A stretch of 64,000 nucleotides of DNA. Source: Anagrus nilaparvatae. Lineage: Eukaryota; Arthropoda; Insecta; Hymenoptera; Mymaridae. Below are positions 20,369-34,100 of this stretch, piece by piece. Numbering within the stretch: position 1 is the first letter of the stretch; each line of letters opens with the position of its first letter. The position numbers and the translations under genes were made by a program. Where the stretch lies: contig JAKSXM010000247.1 of NCBI GenBank assembly GCA_022575985.1, positions 2,069,501 to 2,133,500 of the forward strand. The letters are read 5' to 3'. The notes beneath the pieces are model-generated. The model did not search any database. It was given only the letters and a program-made list of their open reading frames with translations, and was not told the origin of the DNA.

Positions 20369-23300
20369 CTGTTTACATAGGATCGCGAATATAAGCACTA
20401 GTCAGATACGATATAATTTGTTCAAGTGTAAGTTTTTTTATTTTTTTTTATAAAAAACATAGGATGGCAGGTCTAAAATCTAAAGTAGTTTGATCAGATG
20501 ATTTTATAATTGCAATGAGAAGAAACCTTTTCCATTTTAGTCGAAAAACTCTATTCAAGAAAGACGTATTAAAAAATTTTACCAGGAAATGACCAATTGT
20601 AGGCAGCAATCTACATTATCTGGAATGCCTGGGAACTTAAGTGAGCAACCACCAAGATAACATAATTTAGGGTGATCACTTTAGGGTGGCAAGGAGATCC
20701 TTCACTTTACTAAAACTTTCAACATGAGAAAGGTAACGCCTGAGAAGAGTTTTGGAGTTCGTTCCCAATAGAAATTACTGCACGCTGCATCTGAAATATT
20801 TTGAAAAACTGCTTCTACAACTTTATTAGCTGAACGTTAGATTCAGAATTTTGGACTGAAAATGAATAAGCATGAGAAAATTAGAAAATGAATAATTAAC
20901 TTTTTAATTGAAAAAGCTTATTACTTTCCTCATTTATTTTGTTTGAATGTTTACATATTACGTTGATATCTACATATTTTGACTTAAAAATTAATAACAT
21001 TTTTGACATAGCAACACTGCGATACATAATAAGTATACAACAAATTAACATACATTCATAAATAAAATAACATAATTTTTTTATAACAACAAATTAAAAT
21101 ATTGATTATTTTGATTGAAAATTTAAATATTATCAAATGTGTTGAAAAACATTAACAGATCTTGATTTTTTATTCAAGTCTTTGTTTAATATTATGATCC
21201 ATCAGTCTTTCGGAACACAATTAAACTAAATTCTTTTTAAACCCTTTCTCAAATAATAATAATAATTAATAAAATAAAGATTAACTAATTATTTTCATCA
21301 AAATATGACATGTTCAGCTTTTTTAATTGAAAAAAATTTATTAATTTCATGTAATAAAGCTATTATTGAACGAATATACCACTATGAGTTATGCTACATG
21401 GTATCGAATAATTATATATTATTATTGAAATTTATAAAAAATTTTATCCACTCTATATAAAGTTATATTGATAGTCTTTAATTATAAAATTTTCTAGTCT
21501 TAAGAAGTAGATTTTAAATAAATTCATTTTATTATTTACAATTTATTTTATTATTTTACTAGGTTTATTTTTAAACTAAAATGGACCTGTCCCTTACATA
21601 TTAATCAGAACACTTTATAGACTTAACAATATCAATAAATTAAAAATACACAAAAGTTTGTAAAAAAAATACATAGATTAAGAAAAATAAAATTTTTTAA
21701 TCTGATTGCATCTATTTAAATTAGATCTGAGCTAATTTTTTTCGAAAATATCGTGAAAAGAAAATTTATGACGTATAACAAATTATTTAAAAATTATAAT
21801 TTTTTTAATGTTTTTTTGTTACTTTAATTTTATATGCTATCATTTTAAATATCAATGGAATTCATGAATTTTTTAATATTATAAATTATTTACACAATTT
21901 ACATGTATTTCATTTTTATTTTAGCCAAAATATTATTTTTAAAAATTGTTTATTTTGAAAATTAACTATTTTCTACAAGAAAATATTTTACAGATAAGTC
22001 TTAATTGCTTGTTTTTGTGAATGCTAGGCAAAAATCAGGCTGTTGAAATTCAAAATATTAAGATAAATTTTAAATTCTTCTGCAATTTATATGAGACCTC
22101 TGGAAACTATAATTGGCAGTTTAAAAAAAAAAAAACTTATCCCATAAATTGAAAGAATTTTATTTAATTATTTTTTTAAAAACATGCTTTTTTACTACCA
22201 AGTAATTATAAATCAAGATAACTTTTCACGAAGCAACAAAGTTAAAATTTAAATTTATTCTGCGTATTTTTTAAAATAACCTTCACAACAGAACTTTCAG
22301 ACTTTCTCATGTTGTAAAAATATCCCAATAACTTCGATTTGATCTCGTAGGTCTTTTGGGCCTAGAAAACATAGCCCCAATGTTATAAGGAGAGTTTCTT
22401 ATGATAAGCCTTCTAAATAATGTTGTCTCGCTAAGAGGTTTGCTTTAAATTTCAGAACCACAATTTACTGTTTTGTATCCCCTTAAGTTAGTAACGTTTT
22501 CAGAAAAATTGGATACTGATTTGTCTTTTAGGCCCAAGAGAGCTAAGAAATGAAATGAAAGGTAGTGGAAGTATTTTTTCAACACAAGAAAACTTTCTGC
22601 AAACTTCGGTGAAGATTTAGCAAATTCAATTCATTCATTACCCTAATTTTCAGAGATAATTTTATTAATTAGTCTCATTTTTTCGACGTATACGGAGATG
22701 TAATATTAGAAATAAAAAATGTATGAAAAATTTGATATTCTTTTATATCAATTGACATATGTATGTAAAAATTATTAGCATATTCGCAGTCCATTTTAAT
22801 CATGTGTTAGTATATTTAATTTAATGGCCAATACAAGTTATCAAAGTATAGATTGTTTTATTTATTACCAATAACATTCAGCATACACATTAAAAAAGCA
22901 CACATCATCATTTTAGATATTACGAGCTACATTAATTAATGGTTTCAAGCATCATACAATTTTCTATGAAAATTTTTTTTTGTTACAATTTATACGTTAT
23001 TTTTTAGATAAATATAATTGTGCCTTTTAGAAAAATTGGACAGTTTTTTTTATTTACAGGCACTTTTAGAAAAAGTATATATGGAATTTTAATTTACTAG
23101 ATATAGATTTATTTTTATTTATTTACGAACTGTGTATAAAAAAAATTTATTTACAATAAAGCATTAAATTAAAATGAAAAAAATTTTTCTTATATACCTG
23201 GATTTATTGATTTAATTTATTTGATGAAAAATTTTTATTTTACATGATCATTGTGTATTTACACTAAATTTCTACATGGAGTTTTGTCAATTAAAAAGAG

Positions 23301-24679
23301 TGAAATTTTTATAATTCATTGATTAATCTAATTATAAAATATAATAAATTTATTTATTACTGAATTTTGTTAAGTTATTAATTTTTAGAAAAATTTCGAA
23401 TATCATCGCAAATAATTAAAAGAGTAAAATCTACTTTTAAATCTTTGGTATTGTCTAGCGTATTATGCATAATTCTTAATATTTTATGCAAACCTTTTTT
23501 GATTTTATAAAAATTTAATTTTTTTCTAATGAGTTATACAATGTGCTGCAATTTATTAATTATATTAGAGTGAGATTTATTTTTAAAAAATTTCAAAACA
23601 GATAATTATTTTACAAATACAAAATACAAAACAGAAAAAATATTAAATACACTAAGAAATTTAATAAAGATTTCAATTCTTTACTTGCATAATATAGAAA
23701 ATCATGCTACCTTATGTCTTTCTTGGCACTATTATAATATCAGAAAAATGAATACTATTCATTTTTATGCTCCCAGATAAAATTAAAATATAATTTATTC
23801 ATAAACCCAAAATAATTTATTTTCATAAACAATAAAAACTTTAACAAATTTTTATTAATTTATAATCAATCTGTACTATATAATTACTCATTTTACAAAA
23901 TTATTAAATTTAAAAAATAAAAATTTGTACAAACAATACTATAATCATTATGGTTTTCAGAAGAGAAAAATACAAATATCCAGAGAGGTAATAGATGAAG
24001 ATATTTTTGCACCAGATGTAAAATATATTACTTTTTAGCTAAACACTTTTCAAATTTTTTTTCAATCATACTCAGAAAAATGAAGGTCAAAGAAAAAATA
24101 AAAAATCTGATCATATTGTAGTTTTCTTAATTTTTTTCTCAAATAATTTTTGTGAACTTTATTTTTCTGAGTAAAATTCTAAAGAATTGGCAAATTTATC
24201 ATTAGGCTAAAAAGTTTGATTTTTTTTATTACGAAAATATCTTTTACTATTTGGGATTGCGAATAAAATACTTCATGATAAGCTTGTATATTGGTCTCTT
24301 GGAAACCATAATGATTTTACGCTTGAAGTTAAATTACAAAATGAAATTTTAATAATTAAATAATTTATTCTGTTAAAAAATATTAAAGTTATGTAAAACT
24401 CTCGAAACTTATATTTCGAGTACAAACTTATAAAATAAAAAAATAAATATATCATAATTATTTAGAGTTTTTGTAAAAACTAAAAATAATAATTACATAT
24501 TTATAACGTATCAAATAAATGAAACCATTAAAAACTGTAAAAAACTAACCAAATGCCTAAAAATTAAACTAAAAATACATTAAAAAATGCAACCAATGCC
24601 TTGAATAAATTATTTATTTAATTTGAGACCCTTTTAAAAAATTGTAATTACGTATTAAATTATTTCGAAGCCCTTTTAA
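20369..24679. other. AT-rich stretch, 3' flank of the FRMD-like gene
   Basis: About 4.3 kb of low-complexity A/T-rich DNA downstream of the FRMD-like stop codon. It may contain the 3' UTR: minus-strand AATAAA-type words occur just below 24680 (for example near 24608-24620). One degenerate foldback is listed separately. No other gene is supported. Confidence 0.5.
22310..22590. repeat. degenerate foldback
   Basis: The segment 22313-22365 ('catgttgtaaaaatatccc' through 'ggtcttttgggcc') pairs imperfectly with 22532-22588 ('ggcccaagagagctaag' through 'ttttttcaacacaag'). An old inverted-repeat relic with no coding content. Confidence 0.5.
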
Positions 24680-25143
24680 TCAAAATAAATCAAATTTTCT
24701 TTTTAAAAAATCTCTTATTGGTTCATAATAATGGCTTCTTAGAGCAACCATTTCTGGTGTTTTTCTTAAATTTTCAAATAAATTTGAATCTATTTCGAAT
24801 ATTAATACAATTACAACAAATAATACTGTAACTGTTATTATAATTGCTGGCACAACAATCCGTACAATATGAAAATTGCCTTTTACTAATTTTCTACGAA
24901 TTGGTGTTATGTGATTAATTTTCGACGTTGCTGGTCCAATCTTCGACGAAGCTGTTGATAAATTACTTTGAATGTTTGTTATTTTTGAATTCTGCAGACG
25001 CTGCATTTTTGGTACTGGCGTTGTCGAACGACTCGATAATTTTGAACTTAATCCAACTCCAGTATCTATTAATTGACTTTCTGATAACGAATGGTCAAAA
25101 GAATCACGAAAGTAATAGTCGCCATCTAATTCGTGTTGTGGTA
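24680..25143 (-). CDS. FRMD-like terminal exon j (transmembrane segment)
   Basis: It starts TA CCA CAA CAC after TTTTAG and ends at TGA 24680-24682. It encodes an acidic/Ser-rich start (ELDGDYYFRDSFDHSLSESQ), a basic stretch (PIRRKLVKG), the hydrophobic helix IVVPAIIITVTVLFVVIVLI and a 40-residue tail ending KRKFDLF. A single C-terminal membrane anchor is a known trait of FRMD3/FRMD5. Confidence 0.9.
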
Positions 25144-28100
25144 CTAAAACAAAATTATTTTTTATTTACTAAAATCAAATAATTTAATTTTATATAAATA
25201 TAAATGAAGACCTAAATATATTTAATAGTCATTTTATTTTGGAATTTTTCTTCATGATATGAAAAGAAAATAGATTTTAAATGATATACTTTAATTTACA
25301 ATTAAAATATTTCTTTATTAAGAAAAATTCTTTTCGTATCTGCGGCCAAAAAGCATGTATTTCCCGGTCGTTGTGCGACCGGAAAAGACGTGATTTCTCA
25401 CCACAGACGACGAAAAGTCATATACGACCCTTGTCCATAAATAAAGAATGACCCAAATAGCACGTAAATTACCATCTAAGGCAAAGCTGACCCATTCTTT
25501 ACTTTTCTGGACATGGACTCGTAATATAATATTTCAACGACTTAATAATTCAGTAAAGATTTAAAAAAAAAATGAAAAAATTCAATAATATTGAATTAAA
25601 GCTTTTTTTAAAAAATGATGGTAAAAGCATGCTGTATCAAACAAACTTACAAACAAGAACCATATATACATAGCATTCTTATTTAGCAAATGAATTATGC
25701 AAATAGTTTATAAAAATGAATAAAAATATGTATGTGCAATAAAGATAGTATAAATTGGTATGAACATTTCATCACGCAACACGCAAGTGAGAGCCGTATA
25801 TTATAAAAAGGAAATTTTGTTGGTTATGGGATCAGGTGGTTAAATAATTTGGTATTTATATATCACAATATTAGAGGTATTAAATGCTTCAGAACTTTAA
25901 ATTAAAACTTAGGATATTTATTATACAGATGCTTTTTTATACAAATAGCAACACTGAAAAAATTCTGCTCTTTTAAAGAATTGAGAGAAATATTTTTATA
26001 CGGCTACATTTTTTTTTAGTTCGGCTCTTTTCAAATATTTTTATAAACAAATCTCAACAATCCATTGATCTTAATTATTGTAAATAATCTTACGAATATA
26101 AACTTTTCAAGTTCGGATAATTTCGCTGAAGCTAATATTACATTAAGTATTAAGAGCGGAAAAATTTTGACATTAACATGATCACTAGCACAAATCCTCG
26201 GTAAAAACTTGGCAGGAATGATATTTGTTCACGCTAGTGTCAAAAGTTTTTCGCCCGTGAAGCTTACGATATTTTTTTCCTTCCTAGACGTTTTTTGGCT
26301 ACCCGACATGGTTAAGTTGTTTTGTTTAAAATTTTAAGAAGATAGAATTTTAAAATACTAAAATAATGAATGTGGGCGAAAATTTAAGAGGCTCGTCTTA
26401 AAAATTTTTTATTTCAAACTCACGCTTAGGCCAACTTTTTGAGTAAATTTCAACAAATTTATTTATGCAAAATTTGATTTCCGACCAATTTAAAAAATTA
26501 AAACTTTAAAGTAGAGGTGATCAAAAAACAAAAACAAAAATATTTTTGGGTAAAAATTATTATTTCCCATTAATTAACAAATATTTCGTTGATTTAAATA
26601 AAAGACCCGAAAAACCCAATACTCGAACCAAGCAAAATTTGTAAAGAATGAAACACTTTCCAAAATATCCTGCAAAAAATGTAAATCCAAGACCTAAAAT
26701 AGGCCAATGAGCAAAATAAAAATTGAAAAAAAAACTTTGGTTCCACGCTCCCGTGAAATTACCTTTAGTTTTGAACATATTATATATTATACTCTTATTT
26801 CAAAGGTTTTTGATTAATTCGAAATTTTCAAGTATTTATTTTTATTTTTTTTATTTAGACAGAAATAAAAATCTGCGTTTAAAATTTAAAATAATTTAGG
26901 CTTTGCTGAATAGGCTTAAGAATATGAGTTTTCTTGTCATTTTTTAAAACAAAACATTGACAAAAAAGCGCAGTTAGCAATTTTACGCATAAACATGCTT
27001 TGTGAAATGCGAAAGCGTAATCATGCAAACTATAGCGTTTCAATTCTTCAATCATAAACGGAATTAGTTATCCAAACCCTCTGTTTTTATTAAGTTTAAA
27101 CTAATGATGCATGTTTTAAAGTCTTTATTCTCATCAAAAACTAAATAGACAATAGTTTTGCAAAATATATAGCTGGTTCAGCACAGTAATATTATTTTTA
27201 GCTATAGCATAATTAAAAAAAGCTTGGGATATTATTTGAGTTACAAGATTTCGAAGCGATAATATAAACACAATCTTCAATTGTCAAAGAGTCAAAGCAT
27301 TTAATTTGATACATTGACATTACGCAAACAACAAAGCCAGCAAAAAGCAAAAAGCATCTGGGGTCTAATTCCAAACGTTTGTTATCCGCTAATTTTTGCA
27401 TGAAAATAAAGAATAGCGAATAACGAAAATTTAATCAAAACTAGAAGTAGTAAATTTTTATTATTTTCACTTCTATTACTATAATTCGTAAAATACGTAT
27501 TATTTTTATTAGTGAAACTACTTTTTGGGATATTGATCATAATAATAAAAATTAGACAACCGCGAGCGATTGGAATCTAAGCTCAATGTTATTCACCAAG
27601 AAAAAAAAGTATTTTGTACCGACAAATTAAAAGAAATTTTTTTTTGCTTTGCGCAAGTTTTAAATAATTAAATAATTAATATTTATGTTTAATTACGATT
27701 ATAAACTCAATTTTAAGTGAACACATACTAATAAAGAGTTTCCTTCTCGTAAAATACCTTTGTACATGGAACAATTTTACTATATGAGTAATTCTTTTTT
27801 TTTGCTCCCTGGTTAAAAATTTACTATTTATACAATAAATGCAATTGAAAAGTTTTGTGAAAGTTAGTTTACAAAATTTGCAAAAAGTTAGCCTTATTTA
27901 CCTCGAAGGTTATGTTTTTATGCCGATTTTAAACATATTATGCCATTCCTAGCTTAATTTCTGATTATTTCAATAACTAACAGCAATTTAGTTTTTATAT
28001 ATACTAATTAAAATAAAGGGGCAAAAAAATCTTAAAATATTTAAAAATTTCAAAATAATTTTTACTAGTTTGTCGATGTGTTTAAGGTGCATTCTTTAAC

Positions 28101-31100
28101 TCTTTGGAAATCGGTTTATATTCATTCAGTGCTTTAAATACATGAGTTTAAATACAGGGATCTTTGTGAGTACAAAAGCAGTACTAATAGTTTTTTAGAC
28201 ATGTCACACTACTTTTAACAATTTACCGATATTTAAGTAATATACTTAATTTACAAGAATTATTCAGTGAAATTAATGTGAAGATTTAATAATTTTAAAA
28301 TAATAAATTAAAACCAAAAATTTCACTTAATAAATCAATGAAAAACATTTAATTTATCAACTATGATATTTGTAAACAACAATAATTGCTCAAATATATT
28401 GAGTATGGTCACAAGCCCTCACAATACATGAATACGAACATATTAATGATTTCAATGGCATATAGAATGATGTAAAAAAAAAAATAGAAAAAAATATATA
28501 ATTCTTTAAATTTATACATAAATGGATCGGTAAAGAAATCATCAGGAAGAATTGGTCTCATCGTTATCATGAAACTCACCTGGGCTCTTTGGTATTTGGA
28601 GCCCGCCATTGGTCAATTTATGTTTTGGTCCATATCCATTGCTCATCCGGTTTTTCACCGGTTCTACTGACTTCTTAACAATGAGTACCGTCGACCTGAC
28701 AACCTTTGGACTTTTCTCAAGAGCATCGATCCTTTGTCTTACGAGGTTTTCTATATCACCACTAGCCAGTTCCTCAGGCCCTATCACGAATTTCTTACTT
28801 AAGAGGGCTTGCGGTCGCGTTGTTAAGGTGCTCTTTGGGATTTTCTGTACTTTTTTTTGGTTTATGGTGGCGGAATTGGTGGAATTTGTGGTTGCGGTAG
28901 TGGTAGTGGTAGCGGTAGCGGTAGCGGTTGTGGTGGTGAAGGTTGTGGTGTAGGTGATGGCACTCGCATGCGAATTGCTCGATTCTAACGCTAAAAAACA
29001 GAAAGAAAAGGAAAAACCTAAATAAACGCTAGAAAAAATAAAGCAAAATCAAAATTTTTAAGCTACTGACTCAACGCGTGAATTATATTTTTTATTTTTT
29101 ATTTAAATTCCTTAAATATAAATTTCAGGTGAATATAAAATATTTATAAAACTGCAGAAAAAGTTTTATAACTTACTTATAAAAAAATAACTTGAATAGA
29201 TATTAAAAAATTTTTGTGCTTCTTATTAAATTATTTTGAAAAATATAACTTTTTTTTCAAAGTTAGTTAGAGTTAAAAAATTTATTGGTCTTATTCGTTA
29301 AGAAAACTCTGATATTATTGTATAGAAAACTTTATTTGTTCAATAAATTTGTACTAACTTGTTTTATTTTTATGTTTAATATTTTTATTCTGTTACAAAT
29401 ATTTTTTACGTTATTTCAAATGAAATAAATAAAATTATTAACTTTGCAGATCTAAAAAGTCTTTTGTTATTACAATATATACTTAAAGTTCATTTTTTAA
29501 AAAACATGTTTTAAATATTTTAACTCCTTGTATATAAGGATTTAATCGAGAAAAGTTTTGAACCTTTTTTTTACTCATTAAATGTTTAAAAAATAATTAT
29601 TAGTACTTAAGGGCGCTCTGTCCACCACTGGGTGTTTTTTGCGCAGTATATTTGTAACTAAAATATTTGAACCATATATTTATTTATAATAATTTTTTAA
29701 TGAAAGAATCAATACTTTTCAGTATTTAGTACAAGAATATAAAAAGAAAATTAAAATTGTTTATTTGTTTAAACAAATACGACCTGTTAAATTTTTGAAA
29801 TTTTTGGGTCATAAAAGCCTGAGTTCCCAGATCTGGGCTACTTGGATCAAAATTCTGTTTGGCTCACATTGAAGATCATTCAATTCTAGGTGGAGGTAGC
29901 GTGGGAAATTATTCGCTAAACCTTTTCAGCAATGAGTTATACCTATTTGTTTATAAATTGTAGAGAATTTTTAACTTTTTTTTTATAAACAATTAGTTGT
30001 AACTCATTACTGAAGAGGTTTAGCGAAAAATTTCCCACGATACCTCCACCTAGAATTGAATGATCTTCAATATGAGCCAAACAGAATTTTAATCTAAGTA
30101 GCCCAGATCTGGGAACTCAGGCTTTTATGACCCAAAAATTTCAAAAATTTAACAGGTCGTATTTGTTTAAACAAATAAACAATTTTAATTTTTTTTTTAT
30201 ATTCTTGTACTAAATACTGAAAAGCATTGATTCTTTCATTAAAAAATTATTATAAATAAATATATGGTTCAAATATTTTAGTTACAAATATACTGCGCAA
30301 AAAACAACCAGTGGTGGACAGAGCGTCCTTAAATACTAATACATTAAGTAATTAGTACATAAGTACTGTTTTTTTGAGTCGTGTAAGTAAAAATAAATAA
30401 TTAATAAATCAATAATAAAAATCAATAAGATATAAAAATATAAGAATAAGGAAAAAATTAAAATAAATTGTCATGAACCCATCCAAGCCAAAACATTATC
30501 GCTAGCTTTCACAAGGAAGGTTCCTCAGGTCAAAATAATCGATTTTTCTGATATTGAAATATGTGACACGTATTTTTTGTTATTAAAACCATTATTACTA
30601 TATACTGACGAAATAGACCTCAAAAGTTTAGGATGAAAATTTATTTTTTTTATTTAGCGTATAAAAACAAAATATGAATATTATTTTACATCTGCGATGA
30701 TGACAAATTATTGTGCATACTAATTCAACGATATTTTTCTTTGACTGCCAGGTGACTCTGCTTGAATTTTGCTTGAATTTCCAAGCAAACCGCTTATTTT
30801 TCCGAATTTGCCAACATGTTTCAGTAACAGTAAAGTTTGCGATTTTGACCTCAGAAATCTTTTTTGCCAGTTATTGTGACAAAATTTCGACAAAAGCTAC
30901 AAAATTAATTAATTTAAAGAGACTGATAATCTCATAAATCTTCTTCTTATATTAAGCAAATATGTGAAAAGGGAGTATTTATCGTCTTTATGCCAGAAAG
31001 AGTTGACCTGGCAAGCGAAATCGTTTGGCTTAGAAAAATTTGTGTTAAAGACGAAAAATAATTTGATAGAATAAATAAATTAAAATTCTAAAAAAGCATA

Positions 31101-34100
31101 AAAAAATTTTGTAATAATAAAAAAAAACGAAGAAAGCTAAAAAACGTTGCTTTTTTATGTATAGTATTGCATAATATAATATATTCATGCTCTAAATATG
31201 TAACATTAATTTATACAAAAAGTTTATACAGAAACTTTTTACATAAATAAATATAATATCGTGCAAAAATAATTAATATAGGTAATATGTTATAATGATA
31301 ATGAATTTAAAAATAAAATATTTAATTCATCGTTTTTAACTCTATAAAATTCTAGTGTTTTATTAAAATTATTAAGTAAACAAAAACATCATATACGTTT
31401 TTTGAATAAATAGTTTGTATACATGAAATAGACATCAACCAAAACATTTAATATCCCATTTTAGTATATATTTTATGTATTTTATGTATTTTAGTTTATT
31501 AACAATCAATCTGAAGATTTTATAGTTTTATTTTGCGTACTTTAATATTTATATACATTTATAACACTTAGTTTATAGGAGCTAAAGGAATAAAATAGTA
31601 GAAGTAAATAATGATAGGAAATATGGAGTCCTATGGTAGTGGTCCCGAAAATGCTATGGAGTCAGTCTTCAAAATTGGCACAAAGTAGCATAGTACGTGA
31701 GAGCCACTCTGTTTTTAAAAATATAGGAGGGGTTTCTTAGAATAGGAAATTTCCACCTAGGCTGCGTGTCCCAAACTGAAGTAACACCTGAAAAGAGAGT
31801 TCCGGTTTGGGGCAGCTGAAATTTAGCAAATGTTTAGCCAGTAAGAATCTGGAGCGACCCTGACAACCAGACTCGTAAATTAACTTCTCCAGGCATGCAT
31901 GGGCAACACTGTAATTCACAAAATTCTTTCTTGCCTATACGCACAGTCGGGAGCTCATAGAAATTCATGGGTCTTTAAAGCCCGCGAACACTCCATGGCT
32001 GATGTAAGATTCACAATTTTTCATTAAAAAATAAAAAAGAAGCGACGGGAAAACTTAGAAAAGGTTGAAGGTACACTTGTATTTCACAAACAGATGGTGA
32101 TAAAGATTTGTTTTAAAATCATCTACAGTCCATGGCAGTCAGATTCATTCCAGAAGTTAGTTCCAGCAAGAGACTATGGAAACCATGAAAGAATTGTTAT
32201 AGGTTACATTTTTAGATGTGGTTACAACCAGATGAGCTCGGTTTTTAGAATAAAATTCCCTTGTTGGAGTATTAATTTGGATTTTTTTTTTAAATATTTG
32301 GGTTATACATTGGTTCATACATTCGCTATGAAATTAACATGCAGCCAACCAAGTTTAACAAAAGTTCTATCTGATAATTCGATGTCCCAGGCATATTAAT
32401 TGCCCACAATAAGCACCATTAAACTTTTAGACATTTTCATTTGTTATTTATATTTTTCTTTCACTGAACATAAATATGATGTATATTTTTACTGGAAAAG
32501 GAACAGTTTCCCGCAATATCCAGTAAGAGCGAATCTCAAATTCATTTCAGTGACTGGAAAAACTAATCACCAGATAAATATCTTGAAAAACCTACAAACC
32601 ACGAGGTAAACCATAAATTATTTATGTTAAAACTAAAAACTTCTCGAACAACTTGACCATTTTTAGTAAAAACGGATATCAATTCGTGTTCAGTGATTTA
32701 AAAGCGATACATATGCAGTGAAATATTCCGTCGACCTGCAAATAATAAAAAGTGTCTACGAAACAAAGGATCACTCAAAATCTATCTGCAATGCAAATAA
32801 CCAAAATAACTACTTCTTCGAAAAAAAACGTCTCCCTGCGTTTTTTATTATAGTATTCTTATTAACATTTTTAAAAACCAGCTCAATTTAAAAAAAATTT
32901 TTGAAATTGTTATGGATTGGAGCTTGCAATTATTTTACATGAACAAGAAATTTCCAGTAATATCGCGTTAATTACGTCTCTACTTTTGGTACACAACACC
33001 TGTCACTACTACAATGATTTGGTCAGGTGTTTGGACCAGTTCGTGGCAACGTGTTTGGAGATATTCGAAGCACAGTAATCTGTGATTGAAAGAATGACTA
33101 AACTTAAATCATGAGGAAGTAAAAGTCATCAACAAGTGAACCTGCAAAAGGTACCTTTTCGAATCTTTGGAACAAGTAATTCAAAAAGTTGTAAATAAAT
33201 ATCAACAACTTTTACTATACAGAAATTCTTTAGTTTACAGAAATTTTTTCATTAGGGATTCTAAAAGGCTTTAATTATAATGAATTTTGGTTGTCTTTCC
33301 AAAAATAATACGCATTACACAAAATTATACAGAAATAAAATCTTCGAATTAATTCTTAGGAACTAAAAATACATTACTCAGGCCCACAATAAAAAGTGTT
33401 GTGTAGTTGGTACTTGAGATATCTTACGATATATTTTTTGATGTGCAAAAAACGAATTCAGAATCAGAATTAACCCATTACGCCCAGATTTCGCCCCAGA
33501 AAAATATATAATAAAAATATACAAATATATAATTTTATTAAAAATTCAAAATTAGAATTTTATTCTACGTTTTTCTGATGTGCTTAGAATTAAACCGAGG
33601 TCAAAATTTACCCATTAATATAATACTTCTCCTCAGCCCCCACGCCAAAACGGACAAAAATTTGATCTCTAAAAAATTCAAAACCAGCATATAATTTTTT
33701 GTTTTTTGGTTTGTTAAGAGTTAATCCAAGGTAAGAAGTTGCCCAAAACCCTCAGATTTTACCCATCGCTCCCAGTTTTTGATCCAGCATCTACTCCTCC
33801 AATCATACCTTCAAAATAATCAAGAATATATCTTCTTAAAAAAACAAAATCAGTATTCACCCACGATCCCCCGATTTTGCCCTAGAGTCCCCCAATACCA
33901 CTAAAAAGCACTCAAGGTGTTTAGTGTGTGAAAGCATCGATTCCTTTATTATCGTCGCTTATTTACATGTGAATCCGTATGTGTATATGATTTCTAGTGA
34001 TTTCTGGTTATTATCATAGTTTTTATTAAATTATTAATTATTGAAGTAAGTAAATGTAAAAAAAAAATATATAATTTAGGTATTTATTTATAATCTTATC

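Larger units (their letters stand above)
25144..28579 (-). other. FRMD-like intron i-j
   Basis: A 3.4-kb intron, A/T-rich. It holds a dispersed repeat at 25330-25560, a weak inverted repeat around 26165-26255, and an unassigned small frame at 27213. Nothing else is supported. Confidence 0.6.

Noticed and set aside
26560..26778. 72-codon aromatic/hydrophobic minus-strand frame
   Set aside because: Phe/Leu/Gly-rich by A/T-rich composition, no signal or family feature, no partner exons.
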